A stretch of 64,000 bases of DNA from JACZST01 sp964195155 (GTDB taxonomy: Bacteria; Actinomycetota; Acidimicrobiia; Spongiisociales; UBA5794): NCBI GenBank assembly GCA_964195155.1, contig CAXMOP010000045.1, positions 1 through 64,000 of the forward strand, written 5' to 3'. Of the stretch, positions 25,112 through 33,808 are shown one piece after another (positions within the stretch are counted from its first letter, which is position 1; the number at the start of each line of letters is the position of its first letter). A model generated the notes under the pieces. It saw only the letters and a program-made list of their open reading frames with translations, was not told the DNA's origin and did not search any database. A program made the position numbers and the translations under genes.

Positions 25112-25975
25112 GTGGATGCCATACGCCGGTACACGAGACCTGCGCTTCGCAAGCCGGTGGCCATCATCGCGTTCGAGGGTTGGAGCGACGCCAGCGAAGC
25201 CGCATCGGGAGCGGTGGACCACTTGCTCGACCGATTCAAGGTGGACGAGCCGTTTGCTGAACTCGAGCCGGAAGAGTTCTACGACTTTCAGGAACATCGG
25301 CCAACGGTTTCGATCAGCGACGGCCATGTTGACGCGATGACCTGGCCACAGGTGCAGTTCTACGCCGTGGAACGATCAGAGGCCGACCGGGACTTCATCC
25401 TGGTCACCGGGGACGAGCCAACGTTTCGGTGGAAGACCTTCGCACGAAGCCTGACCAATGTGCTTTCCGACAGCGGTGTCGAATCGGTCATCGCGCTCGG
25501 TGCGTACATCGGACCGGTCACCCATGACACCCCGGTTCCGCTCGGTGCCGTCGCGACCGATCCCGGAATGCTCGGCAGTTCGAGCCTGGTCGGATCCGAT
25601 TACCACGGCCCGACCGGGATCGTGAGCGTCCTGGCCGAGGCTTGTCGCGAGGCAGGGATACCGGCGATCAGCATTTGGGCGGCCACGCCGCACTACCTGG
25701 CAGCAAATCCCAATCCGATGGCAATGCGCGCCTTGCTCAAGGGTGCGGGCGAGATCGCAGGTTTCAACGGAGATGACGAGGAGTTGCGATTGCTCGAGGC
25801 CGATTTCGTTCAGCGGGTCGACGAGGCAGTTGAGGCCTCCTCAGAGCTCGCTGCCTACATCGAGGAATTGGCCGCCGAGACCGAAGACGCCCCCGATCAA
25901 GGACGGGGCTGGCTCGACCCCGGCCGTGGCCCCGAGCTGGTCGACGAGATCGAAGAGTTCCTCAAGGACGTGTGA
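25112..25975 (+). CDS. PAC2 family protein
   Basis: 287 aa from GTG at 25112. It matches the PAC2 (proteasome assembly chaperone 2-like) family of actinobacteria: N-terminal IIAFEGWSDASEAASGAV, the central VIALGAYIGPVTHDTPVP, and SDYHGPTGIVSVLAEAC, then an acidic C-terminal helix (DEIEEFLKDV). The fold is phosphorylase-like. The role in bacteria is unproven, although these proteins often occur in organisms with a 20S proteasome. It stands alone after copA. Confidence 0.85.
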   Translation: MDAIRRYTRPALRKPVAIIAFEGWSDASEAASGAVDHLLDRFKVDEPFAELEPEEFYDFQEHRPTVSISDGHVDAMTWPQVQFYAVERSEADRDFILVTGDEPTFRWKTFARSLTNVLSDSGVESVIALGAYIGPVTHDTPVPLGAVATDPGMLGSSSLVGSDYHGPTGIVSVLAEACREAGIPAISIWAATPHYLAANPNPMAMRALLKGAGEIAGFNGDDEELRLLEADFVQRVDEAVEASSELAAYIEELAAETEDAPDQGRGWLDPGRGPELVDEIEEFLKDV

Positions 25976-26078
25976 GTCCGGGTGGGACCGAGCCGCTGCT
26001 AGAACCTGACTCAACGCCAGGGACTGATACGAATCCCTAGTCTGTCATCCGCTCACGCCTAAGAGGGAAGACGGCAGC

Positions 26079-26927
26079 ATGAATCGCCCCCCGGCGCCAA
26101 TGGACAAGCCGCTGACGTACCCCGGGCACACTCGACCTGGCTCCTACCTCTTTGATGGACATGGCTCGCCAGATCTCGACATATCGGCGGGCCGACGCCT
26201 GGGCCAGGCACGCATCCGGTGGGCGCAAGAGACCGTCGGTGGTGAGCCAACGTATGTCAATCTGAACAGATACCTGCTCGAGGTAAACGCCATCACTGTG
26301 GACCACCGATTCCCGGTCATGGCCTTTGGCTCCAACGCCAGCGAGGCCCAGCTCGAAAAGAAGTTCGTGGGCGAGCCGACCGTGATCCCGGTCATTGGCG
26401 CATCGGTGAGAGGCTTGGCGGTGGCCTACTCTGCGCACGTCGCCGACTATGGCTCAGTTCCGGCCACGCTCTATTCAATGCCCGACATGACATCACCGGT
26501 ACATGTCATGTTCGTAGACGAGGGTCAAATGGCCACTCTGGTCAAATCCGAGAAGAATTACGACCTCCGCTGGCTCGACGGCGACACGTACCCGCTCACG
26601 CTCGATGCTTCCGGGGAAGTCCTGGACGGATGCTATGCGTTTGTCTCGAAGCATGGGGTTTTGAACCTGGGCGGTCAGCCCACGCTCATGTCCGGAATCG
26701 ATGTTGGTTCCACCAATCTTCCCGACGAGAACCAAGCGGCAATTCTCGAAGAGGTGTTGAAGCGATGGAACAAGTCTCACGACCCGCAGATCGACGACGT
26801 CAGGTCTTTCAGCAACGCAATCCGTGAGGGTCGTCTTGACGCATCCCAAGTCACTAGTTGGCTCGTCGACAACTTTTCGCTCAACGCCAAGCTTGGATCA
26901 TCTTCAAGGGCCTCAGAGATCGCTTAG
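26079..26927 (+). CDS. Hypothetical protein
   Basis: 282 aa. No signal peptide or membrane helix. A notable segment is FPVMAFGSNASEAQLEKKF, slightly reminiscent of the FxYGSN glycine loop of gamma-glutamylcyclotransferase-like proteins. Other blocks (CYAFVSKHGVLNLGG, VTSWLVDNFSLNAKLG) are not known to me. Base composition looks slightly less GC-rich than its neighbours, so it may have been acquired. It ends 24 bp before the membrane protein gene at 26952. Confidence 0.75.
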   Translation: MNRPPAPMDKPLTYPGHTRPGSYLFDGHGSPDLDISAGRRLGQARIRWAQETVGGEPTYVNLNRYLLEVNAITVDHRFPVMAFGSNASEAQLEKKFVGEPTVIPVIGASVRGLAVAYSAHVADYGSVPATLYSMPDMTSPVHVMFVDEGQMATLVKSEKNYDLRWLDGDTYPLTLDASGEVLDGCYAFVSKHGVLNLGGQPTLMSGIDVGSTNLPDENQAAILEEVLKRWNKSHDPQIDDVRSFSNAIREGRLDASQVTSWLVDNFSLNAKLGSSSRASEIA

Positions 26928-26951
26928 GGGATTGGATCGCCGCCAGCGCAC

Positions 26952-27389
26952 ATGGATCGGTTTCGTACCATCAAGGGGGGCATGCTCATCGCCTTTGTTA
27001 TTGGGATGATCGATGCCCTGGTCATCTGGACCATCGCCAACCTGTTCGACGTGACCATCCTCCTCCCCGAGAGCCCCGGCTCGGAAACGCTCACCGAGCT
27101 CACGATCCCACCCGTGCTGTTCATCATCGGGCTGTCATCGGTGCTCGCCGGGATCCTCCTGTGGGTGTTGCAACGTTTCGTCCCGGACCGCGCCCTGATC
27201 ATCTTCCAGATCGTCGCGGTGATCGCGCTGGCCCTGTCCCTGGTCCTCCCGTTTACCCTCGACCAACCGATCGAGGGCCAGCTTGCCCTCCTGACGATGC
27301 ATCTGCTGGTGGGGTCGGCGATCATCGCCACCTTCACCTGGGTCGCGATGAAACCGCGGCTACGCCCCCAGGACCCTGTCGAGAACTGA
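26952..27389 (+). CDS. Four-helix membrane protein, unknown function
   Basis: 145 aa with four hydrophobic helices (about residues 10-32, 50-72, 80-102, 110-133), the layout of small actinobacterial DUF6069-like membrane proteins. This family assignment is tentative. There is no signal peptide or known catalytic motif. The last 30 bp overlap the 3' end of the convergent class V aminotransferase gene. Confidence 0.75.
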   Translation: MDRFRTIKGGMLIAFVIGMIDALVIWTIANLFDVTILLPESPGSETLTELTIPPVLFIIGLSSVLAGILLWVLQRFVPDRALIIFQIVAVIALALSLVLPFTLDQPIEGQLALLTMHLLVGSAIIATFTWVAMKPRLRPQDPVEN

Positions 27390-28505
27390 GAACAGGCGAT
27401 CGACATCCGATTCGTCGCTGTAGACGTGGGGTGAGACCCGGATCGAGTCGCCGCGAACGCTGACGAACACCCGCGCCTCTGCGAGCGCGGCGGACAGGCC
27501 GAGAGGCCACCCGCTTGCCGCGCGCATACCGATCATGTGGGGTGCTCGATCGGTGCGCGCGATGGCTCGCAAACCTCGGGCGGTCGCCCGCTCTTCGATC
27601 GCCCCGGTCAAGCCTTGCAGCGCGGCAGCCACATCGGGGATCCCCCAGTCGAGGACTTGCTCGAGGGCAGCTATTGCCATCGGCACGAGCTGGAAACTGC
27701 TCCGCTCGCCGACGTCGAAACGACGTGCCCCCGGCGCGTAGTCGTCCTGGTAGTCGACGAGCCGGGTGAAGTCATCCGCGCCCTTTCTGACGATCCACCC
27801 CTGCTCGAGCGGCGTTCCCTCGCGATGCTGCGGCGCCATCCAGAGATAGCCGAGGCCGAACGGTCCGAGCAGCCATTTGTATCCGACTGCGTAGACAAAG
27901 TCGGGTTTGATGACGCCGGTGTCGAACGGCATGGCGCCGAGTGATTGCGATGCATCGACCACCAGCGCCGCTCCCACCGCTCGCGCGGCCCGGCCGACCG
28001 CCTCGAGGTCGACCAGGCTCCCATCGGTCCAGTGACAGTTCGGGACGGTGACTACCGCAGTCCTGTCGTCGATAGTCTCGAGCAGCGCCTCGGTCCACGA
28101 CCCCTCCGCCGGGCGCGGCACCGTCACGAGCCTTCCCCCGCCAAGATCCAGTGCCGACCGCCATGGGTACACATTCGAGGGAAACTGGTCCTCGATGACG
28201 ATCACGGTCCTCCCTGGGCCAACCTCTAGGTTGGCGGTGGCGATGCCCGCGCCATACGACACCGAAGGAATGATCGCCACGCCGTCGACGTCCGCCCCGA
28301 TGATCGCCGCAAAGCGCTCGCGCAGACGTTCGACCGGGGAAAAGAAGTCGTCGGTCACGATAGTCCAGGGAGCATCCGCCTGATCGAGCGCCCGCTGCGC
28401 GGCCCGGCGCCGCGAGCGGAGCTGGGGCGTCAGGTACGACGCGTTGAGATACGTGACATCATCCGGAATGTCGAATAGGTAGCGCTGTGGTCCGGTGATC
28501 GCCAT
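27360..28505 (-). CDS. Class V aminotransferase (cysteine desulfurase/isopenicillin epimerase-like)
   Basis: 381 aa. Fold-type I PLP enzyme: SYGAGIATANL near the cofactor phosphate, PNCHWTDGSLVDLEAVG, the Asp of LVVDASQSLGAMPF and the Schiff-base lysine in YAVGYKWLLGPFGLG. The catalytic Cys loop of NifS/SufS-type desulfurases is not obvious, so kynureninase/epimerase-like chemistry is equally possible. Its 3' end overlaps the convergent membrane protein gene by 30 bp. No Fe-S assembly genes are nearby. Confidence 0.87.
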   Translation of the reverse strand: MAITGPQRYLFDIPDDVTYLNASYLTPQLRSRRRAAQRALDQADAPWTIVTDDFFSPVERLRERFAAIIGADVDGVAIIPSVSYGAGIATANLEVGPGRTVIVIEDQFPSNVYPWRSALDLGGGRLVTVPRPAEGSWTEALLETIDDRTAVVTVPNCHWTDGSLVDLEAVGRAARAVGAALVVDASQSLGAMPFDTGVIKPDFVYAVGYKWLLGPFGLGYLWMAPQHREGTPLEQGWIVRKGADDFTRLVDYQDDYAPGARRFDVGERSSFQLVPMAIAALEQVLDWGIPDVAAALQGLTGAIEERATARGLRAIARTDRAPHMIGMRAASGWPLGLSAALAEARVFVSVRGDSIRVSPHVYSDESDVDRLFSVLDRVLGA

Positions 28506-28547
28506 CGGAATGCCACCACACGCCGTGAAGCGAGTGGTGCTGAGCAG

Positions 28548-28640
28548 CTACTTCTTCCGCTTGTGCCGGTTGGCTTTCACACGCTTGCGGTACTTGTGCT
28601 TGCTCATCTTTTTCCGTCGCTTCTTGATCACCGAGCCCAT
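28548..28640 (-). CDS. bS22-type small ribosomal protein (AURKAIP1/COX24 domain)
   Basis: 30 aa, start ATG at 28638-28640 with GAGG upstream. It begins MGSVIKKRRKKMSKHKYRKR and is almost entirely Lys/Arg. The MGSVIKKRRKRM opening is highly conserved in the actinobacterial mini-protein found bound near the 16S rRNA decoding region of mycobacterial 30S subunits (bS22). The gene is too short for most callers and sits alone between the aminotransferase and the glutamine amidotransferase genes. Confidence 0.9.
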   Translation of the reverse strand: MGSVIKKRRKKMSKHKYRKRVKANRHKRKK

Positions 28641-28741
28641 GCAGGCATACCTCACTTGATTGCAGAATCGCAGTTGAGGTTAGGCATGAACGCAAACACA
28701 CGACAGTCTGCTGAGGACGGCCTACCCCTATCATTCTCGCC

Positions 28742-29479
28742 ATGAAACCCGTGATCGGCATCACCGCGCAGCCAGAGTCGGTCGAAAATGCCAGCGGGCC
28801 CCTCGACTCGCACCTCATCGGCCACACCTACACCGATTCGGTGCTGCGCGCCGGCGGAATTCCTGTGACGCTGATTCCCGTTCCAACCCAGGACATCGCC
28901 CAGGTGCTCGATACCATCGACGGCCTCGTCCTGTCGGGCGGGGGCGACGTGGACCCCTATCGCTACGGTCACGAGCGGCACGACACGACATCGAGGACCA
29001 ACTTCGATCGAGATGAATTCGAGCTCGAGCTCATCAAAGCGGCCCGCGCCCGGAGCATGCCGGTTCTGGCGATCTGTCGGGGGGTCCAGGTCGTGAACGT
29101 CGCCTTCGGTGGCAGCCTCATCCAGGACATCCCAACGGCGATCGGGTCCAAGGACCACGACGTCATGGGACAAGCCGTTTACGAAGGGCATCAGCCGGTG
29201 ACGATCGCCGCCGACTCCAAGATCGCCAAGGCAACCGGTGAAACTTCAATGCTGGTCAACTCGATCCACCATCAAGCGATCGACCAGCTGGCCGACGGTT
29301 TTCGCCCGGTGGCATGGGCCGAAGACGGCATCGTCGAAGGGATCGAACACGAGGACGAAGGCTGGGAGCTGCTCGGCGTCCAATGGCACCCGGAGTTTCT
29401 CGGCGACAACTCCGACGAACCCTCCCAACTGCTGTTCGACACCCTGGTCAAGAACGCGCACGGCCACGCTGGGTCCTGA
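28742..29479 (+). CDS. puuD: Gamma-glutamyl-gamma-aminobutyrate hydrolase-like class I glutamine amidotransferase
   Basis: 245 aa of the peptidase C26 group. Start IGITAQPE, the glycine-rich VLSGGGDVDPYRYG, nucleophile Cys in PVLAICRGVQVVNVAFGG and the His/Glu of GVQWHPEFLGD complete the triad. PuuD releases GABA from gamma-glutamyl-GABA in putrescine breakdown, and a GABA-type aminotransferase lies at 9075. The direct neighbours do not belong to that pathway, so the substrate is inferred. It ends 3 bp before the phosphatase start. Confidence 0.85.
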   Translation: MKPVIGITAQPESVENASGPLDSHLIGHTYTDSVLRAGGIPVTLIPVPTQDIAQVLDTIDGLVLSGGGDVDPYRYGHERHDTTSRTNFDRDEFELELIKAARARSMPVLAICRGVQVVNVAFGGSLIQDIPTAIGSKDHDVMGQAVYEGHQPVTIAADSKIAKATGETSMLVNSIHHQAIDQLADGFRPVAWAEDGIVEGIEHEDEGWELLGVQWHPEFLGDNSDEPSQLLFDTLVKNAHGHAGS

Positions 29480-29482
29480 TCC

Positions 29483-29914
29483 TTGGCGACCGTCCTCTTC
29501 GTCTGCACCGGCAACATCTGTCGGTCGCCGATGGCCGAGTACCTGGCCCGGGCGCTGGCCCGGGACGATGAGATCAGCTTCGCATCTGCCGGCACGAACA
29601 CCCATTCGCGCATCGAGCCCTCCGACGGAACCCGGCAGGTGATGAAGGAGATCGGCATCGATCTCGGCGATCACCGCTCGCAGCCGGTGTGGGAGGTCGG
29701 GGCCGACGCCGATGTGATCTACGCGCTCTCTCAGGAGCATCTGGACGCGATGGCGTCGCAGTGGCCCGACCGGGCCGATGACATTCACCTGCTCCGGCTC
29801 GACGGGGCTTCGATCGCCGATCCATACGGTCTGGACCTGGAGTCGTATCGGAAAGCCAGAGACCAGATCGAGGTCGCGATCAATGAGCGGGCCGCGACAG
29901 GCTGGGATCGATAG
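29483..29914 (+). CDS. Low-molecular-weight protein tyrosine phosphatase family
   Basis: 143 aa from TTG at 29483, only 3 bp after the upstream stop. The P-loop VLFVCTGNICRSPMAEYL contains the nucleophile and Arg of the CX5R(S) motif, and the general acid appears as DPYG near residue 113. It could dephosphorylate tyrosine or arginine residues, or act in arsenate reduction, which shares this fold. Cotranscription with the amidotransferase is likely. Confidence 0.9.
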   Translation: MATVLFVCTGNICRSPMAEYLARALARDDEISFASAGTNTHSRIEPSDGTRQVMKEIGIDLGDHRSQPVWEVGADADVIYALSQEHLDAMASQWPDRADDIHLLRLDGASIADPYGLDLESYRKARDQIEVAINERAATGWDR

Positions 29915-29958
29915 CAGAGCCAGCATCGGCCGAACCTGCCCGGTATCGTCAACAGTGC

Positions 29959-30741
29959 ATGAAGCCGGTGCTCTTCGAGGTTCTCGGGTGGGGGGTGCCG
30001 ACCCATGAGTTTTTCATCGGTATTGGCGTCGCGGTCGCGGCCCTCATCTATTTCCTGGAGGCCCGCCGCAAGGGTCAACTCGGTGAGCAGACCGCCTGGA
30101 TCGCCGTCGGTGCACTGATCGGCGGAGCCATCCTGGCCAAGGTGGGCTCGGCCTGGCGTTTCGTCGGTTCCGGTGCCACCGTCGAGGAGCTCTTCCTCTT
30201 TGGCGGGCGTTCCATCCTCGGCGGGCTCGCCGGCGCATACATCGGGGCCGTTATCGCCAAACGGCTCGTCGGCTACCGGCGGAGTACCGGGGATCTGTTC
30301 GCACCCGCGGTAGCGATTGGCCTCGCCATTGGAAGAATCGGTTGCTTTCTCACAGAACAAGTCGGAACACCGACGACCATGCCGTGGGGCGTCACCGTGT
30401 CCGCCGAAGCAGCAGCTTCGATCCAGAACTGCCCACAGTGCCTCACCGGCGAGGCGATGCACCCCTCCTTTCTGTACGAGATCGCCTTTATGGCCATCGC
30501 CTTTGCCGTGTTGTGGTGGGGGAGGGACCGGCTCGCCGCCGGGCTGAGCTTCAAGCTGTTCCTGCTCGGCTACGGCCTGCTCCGATTCGGATTGGAGTTC
30601 GTCCGCGGCAATCCAGACATGGCGTTTGGCCTGTCGGGATCACAGATCTTCCTGCTCCTCACCATCCCGCTGCTGATCGTCCATGTCGCACGTCTGAGCT
30701 ACCAAGAACGGAGAATCGCGATGTCTGGAGCCCACGCATGA
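29959..30741 (+). CDS. Prolipoprotein diacylglyceryl transferase (Lgt) family membrane protein
   Basis: 260 aa with seven hydrophobic helices. Lgt-like blocks in order: FFIGIGVAVAALIYFLEARR, GGRSILGGLAGAYIG, AIGRIGCFLTEQVGTPTTMPWG, HPSFLYEIAF and LLRFGLEFVRGNPD. The GRxGCF and HPxxLYE motifs are family signatures that handle phosphatidylglycerol. It is the first gene of a four-gene operon with a tetraether-synthase-like radical SAM protein, which suggests a paralogous lipid-modifying role rather than housekeeping Lgt. The stop overlaps the next start (ATGA). Confidence 0.82.
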   Translation: MKPVLFEVLGWGVPTHEFFIGIGVAVAALIYFLEARRKGQLGEQTAWIAVGALIGGAILAKVGSAWRFVGSGATVEELFLFGGRSILGGLAGAYIGAVIAKRLVGYRRSTGDLFAPAVAIGLAIGRIGCFLTEQVGTPTTMPWGVTVSAEAAASIQNCPQCLTGEAMHPSFLYEIAFMAIAFAVLWWGRDRLAAGLSFKLFLLGYGLLRFGLEFVRGNPDMAFGLSGSQIFLLLTIPLLIVHVARLSYQERRIAMSGAHA

Positions 30742-31082
30742 CCGAGGAAGGCACACCGATCGAAGACGGCGACGAATTCTTCGGGTCACAGGAACCGGAT
30801 GAGCCGAAACCCAGCAAGGGCCTTGGCTGCTTCTACGGCGGCCTCGCCGTGGTTGGCACGTTCATCGGCGGCAACATTCTCGTCGGGTTGCTCTTCGCGG
30901 CGATCGGCGACATCGGGGGCGCAGGTGCGATCTTCGGATTCATACCGCTCGGCCTCCTCATCGCAGCCGGTGTGTATTGGCGAAAGATCCCGGGCTTCCT
31001 GCTCGGAATTGGGCTCACCATCGGGATCAGCCTCGCTCTGGTGACGGCATGCACGGCGGTCCTCTTCACGAACCTGGGATAA
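30738..31082 (+). CDS. Small membrane protein in the Lgt/radical-SAM operon
   Basis: 114 aa from ATG at 30738. A polar acidic N-terminus (~30 residues) is followed by two or three hydrophobic helices rich in Gly/Ala. No recognised motif. The ATGA overlap with the Lgt-like gene and the 2-bp gap to the radical SAM gene make it an integral operon member. It may help to present lipid substrates, but this is inference. Confidence 0.75.
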   Translation: MTEEGTPIEDGDEFFGSQEPDEPKPSKGLGCFYGGLAVVGTFIGGNILVGLLFAAIGDIGGAGAIFGFIPLGLLIAAGVYWRKIPGFLLGIGLTIGISLALVTACTAVLFTNLG

Positions 31083-31084
31083 CG

Positions 31085-32662
31085 ATGACCACCGGGATGC
31101 CGACCAGAGAAGACCGGATCATGCGATACGTCAATGCGTTCTGCCCCCACTGTCACGACGAATATCCGGATCGGCCGCTCGATGAGGTGAGCCGCCTCTC
31201 CGGATACCTCAGCGTGGCAGAAGACCAGGTCTGGCTGGTGCGGGGATGCCCGGAGCACGGCAAGGTCGTCACCCTGTACGACGAGGACCCGGAGATCCTC
31301 GAGTACCTCGAGCAGTGGACCGCGCCCACCAAATACCACATCCCGGACACACCGGGGAACTACGACCCGGTGCCGTCGGCATATCTGCGTGGTCTCGGCG
31401 AAATCCAGACCCAGCACACCTGCATCCTCCTCGAAGACGTCACCCAGGAGTGCAATCTGCGTTGCCCGACCTGTTTTGCCGACTCGTCGCCACAGCTATC
31501 GGGGGTGGTAGCGGTGGAAGACATTCTCGCCAACATCGACCAACGGATCGGCCGCGAAGCGGGCAGGATTGATGTGCTGATGATCTCAGGCGGGGAGCCG
31601 ACCATCCACCCCGATTTCATCGCCTTGCTCGATCGCGTCACCGAGCGGAACATCACCCGCATCGTCGTCAACACCAACGGCATCACGATCAGCCGCGACG
31701 ATGAGCTCCTCGATGCATTCCACCGCCACAGGGAGCAAGTCGAGGTCTATCTCCAGTTCGACGGATTTCGCAGGGAGACCTACCTGCACCATCGCAACGC
31801 CGATCTGCGGACCATGAAGGAACGTGCGGTTGAACGGATGCGCGACGCCGGCGTGTTCATGACGCTCACTATGACCGCTGCGCTCGGAGTCAATGACGAC
31901 GAGATCGGCGACGTCGTCAGCTACGCCATGGAGACGCCATACATCGGCGGGGTGTCGATCCAGCCACAGTTTGGCTCCGGTCGCTCCGGTGCCATCAATC
32001 CCCTGGAGCGACTCACCCATACCGGCGTGCTGAAGCGCCTCGGGCCCCAAACCGGCGGGATCGTCAAGTGGGATGACCTCACCGCGCTTCCGTGCTCACA
32101 TCCGCACTGTTGCAGCGTCGGCTACATGATCCAGAAGGACGATGGCGAATGGCAGTCGCTGATCGGGATGATCGGCCACGAGCGGGCGAAACAACACCTC
32201 GATCTCGTGGCGAATCGGATCGCCGACGACGACCTGCCCAAGGAGGTCCGGAATGCGGTCAAGGCCTCGCTGCTCGGCCTGCTGTCGGAACAATCGTCAC
32301 TCAGCCACCCCACCGTGGGGGATCTCATCCGCACCGTGTGCGAGAGCTGCGACCTCGGGGTGAGCTCGCTTTTGAGCATCGCGGCCGATGCCGGGCGAAA
32401 CGGCAGCAAGCTCCGCGAGACCCTGGCGACCAGGGTCAAACGGATCACGGTCAAGCCGTTCATGGACATGAACACGATGATCGAAGAGCGCTTGATCCAA
32501 TGCTGCGTGCACGTCGGCACCAAGAGCGAGGCTGACCTCGATCAGTGCGCACCATTCTGTGCGGTGCAGGCGTGGGCTCCGCTCGGGCGCCAGAAACTGT
32601 CGGAAGTCGCGGGTAGCCGGCTCGGGTCGGTGCCCCTCACCCTGGAAAGGGCAACGATATGA
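31085..32662 (+). CDS. Radical SAM protein of the tetraether lipid synthase (Tes/MJ0619-like) family
   Basis: 525 aa from ATG at 31085. N-terminal rubredoxin-like metal motifs are C20-P-H-C23 and C55-P-E-H. The radical SAM cluster motif is ECNLRCPTCFADS (C123, C127, C130) followed by MISGGEPTIHPD. Further cysteine groups for auxiliary Fe-S clusters are CSHPHCCSVGYM, VCESCDLG, QCCVHVG and CAPFCAVQAWAPLG. This layout matches archaeal Tes, which joins lipid tails carbon-to-carbon, and the bacterial homologues implicated in membrane-spanning lipids. Coupling to an Lgt-like lipid enzyme fits that role. The exact substrate is unknown. Confidence 0.85.
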   Translation: MTTGMPTREDRIMRYVNAFCPHCHDEYPDRPLDEVSRLSGYLSVAEDQVWLVRGCPEHGKVVTLYDEDPEILEYLEQWTAPTKYHIPDTPGNYDPVPSAYLRGLGEIQTQHTCILLEDVTQECNLRCPTCFADSSPQLSGVVAVEDILANIDQRIGREAGRIDVLMISGGEPTIHPDFIALLDRVTERNITRIVVNTNGITISRDDELLDAFHRHREQVEVYLQFDGFRRETYLHHRNADLRTMKERAVERMRDAGVFMTLTMTAALGVNDDEIGDVVSYAMETPYIGGVSIQPQFGSGRSGAINPLERLTHTGVLKRLGPQTGGIVKWDDLTALPCSHPHCCSVGYMIQKDDGEWQSLIGMIGHERAKQHLDLVANRIADDDLPKEVRNAVKASLLGLLSEQSSLSHPTVGDLIRTVCESCDLGVSSLLSIAADAGRNGSKLRETLATRVKRITVKPFMDMNTMIEERLIQCCVHVGTKSEADLDQCAPFCAVQAWAPLGRQKLSEVAGSRLGSVPLTLERATI

Positions 32663-32973
32663 GACAAGAGCCGCCGGCCACATTCAGCCACCGTCCGGGC
32701 GTTGTGGACATCAGGGAAGCGCAGCAGTTCGATCCGCTCCAGCTGTGCATCTACACCACGATCGGGATCATCTCGTGGCTGATCACACCGGCGCTGACCG
32801 TTGCCATTTTCGGCGGCCTTGGCGTGGTTGGATACGTACGCGCCCGAAGGCGCGGCCTGGCGAAGAGCCGCTGCAAGCTTGGCGACACCCGGCTGGTCAT
32901 CGCCTACCTTGGCGTTGCGGCGACGATCGGCGCTGCGATCACGATCTACCGCATCGCCGAACTGATCACCTGA
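32659..32973 (+). CDS. Small two- to three-helix membrane protein, last gene of the operon
   Basis: 104 aa; ATG overlaps the radical SAM stop by 4 bp. Residues ~1-28 are soluble, followed by helices near 30-60 and 80-100 separated by a basic loop (YVRARRRGLAKSRCK). No known domain. Its 3' end overlaps the convergent homoserine kinase gene by 8 bp. Tight coupling suggests a partner or anchor of the radical SAM enzyme. Confidence 0.75.
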   Translation: MRQEPPATFSHRPGVVDIREAQQFDPLQLCIYTTIGIISWLITPALTVAIFGGLGVVGYVRARRRGLAKSRCKLGDTRLVIAYLGVAATIGAAITIYRIAELIT

Positions 32974-33808
32974 GCCCCTCGAAATCGACGGCGAGGACCA
33001 TGACGTCCCCCTCGTCGCCAAGCACCCCCTCGAGCGCCTCGACGACGGCACCGCTCGTCCCCGGGGTGGTGAATGCAATCGCGGTCGGCCCGGCGCCAGA
33101 CCAGGAAGCGTGGAGCGCTCCCGCATCCGTCGCCGCTTCGATCATCAAACCGGTGACCGGGGAAAGTCCAGCTCTGGCAGCTTCGTGCAGCTCATCGCCT
33201 CGGGCCGCGGCGAGCGCCGAGACGTCCCCCGTCCGGAGCCCCTCGACCAGTGCCACCGCCCGCGCTACCGAACGCGCCGCGGCTGCCAGCGGCACTTGGT
33301 CGGCCAGCGCCTCACGGGCCTCGTTTGTGGCCAGCCGCGCCTCCGGCACCCCGACGACGGGGATGAGCCCATCGCTGATCTCGAGCGACCGCGGCCCGTC
33401 GATCCCTACGGCCATGAGTCCCCCGAACACCGCGGCGGCGACGTTATCGCCGTGGCCTTCGATCGTTGCGATGATCTCGTAGGCCCGATCACGCCCGAGA
33501 TCGGTGCCGGTCGCCCGCGCAGCAGCGGCTGCGGCGGCAACGGTAACGGCCGCCGACGAGCCGAGCCCACGGGTGCGGGGCACCTCGTTGTCCACGACAA
33601 GCGCCATCGGTTCACCGCCACCGGCGATGACCGCCCGATGGAGCATGTGCTCTTCGGCGAGTGCCTGTGGACCGTCGCCATCGTCCACCGTCATCACCGA
33701 CGACGGCACAGCACGCACCCCACAACGCAGGTCAACGGCAAGCCCGAGCACATCGAACCCTGGCCCAAGGTTGCCCGATGACCCCGGGGCGCTGGCCATG
33801 CCGATCAT
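32966..33808 (-). CDS. thrB: Homoserine kinase
   Basis: 280 aa GHMP kinase. N-terminal ASAPGSSGNLGPGFDVLGLA, ATP-binding PRTRGLGSSAAVTVAAA, and EGHGDNVAAAVFGGLMAVG, which corresponds to the EGHPDNVAPALLGG block of ThrB, then GAGPTAIAF near the end. It phosphorylates homoserine for threonine synthesis. Threonine synthase and homoserine dehydrogenase are not in the window. Start ATG overlaps the stop of the CDF transporter gene by 4 bp. Confidence 0.9.
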   Translation of the reverse strand: MIGMASAPGSSGNLGPGFDVLGLAVDLRCGVRAVPSSVMTVDDGDGPQALAEEHMLHRAVIAGGGEPMALVVDNEVPRTRGLGSSAAVTVAAAAAAARATGTDLGRDRAYEIIATIEGHGDNVAAAVFGGLMAVGIDGPRSLEISDGLIPVVGVPEARLATNEAREALADQVPLAAAARSVARAVALVEGLRTGDVSALAAARGDELHEAARAGLSPVTGLMIEAATDAGALHASWSGAGPTAIAFTTPGTSGAVVEALEGVLGDEGDVMVLAVDFEGLR

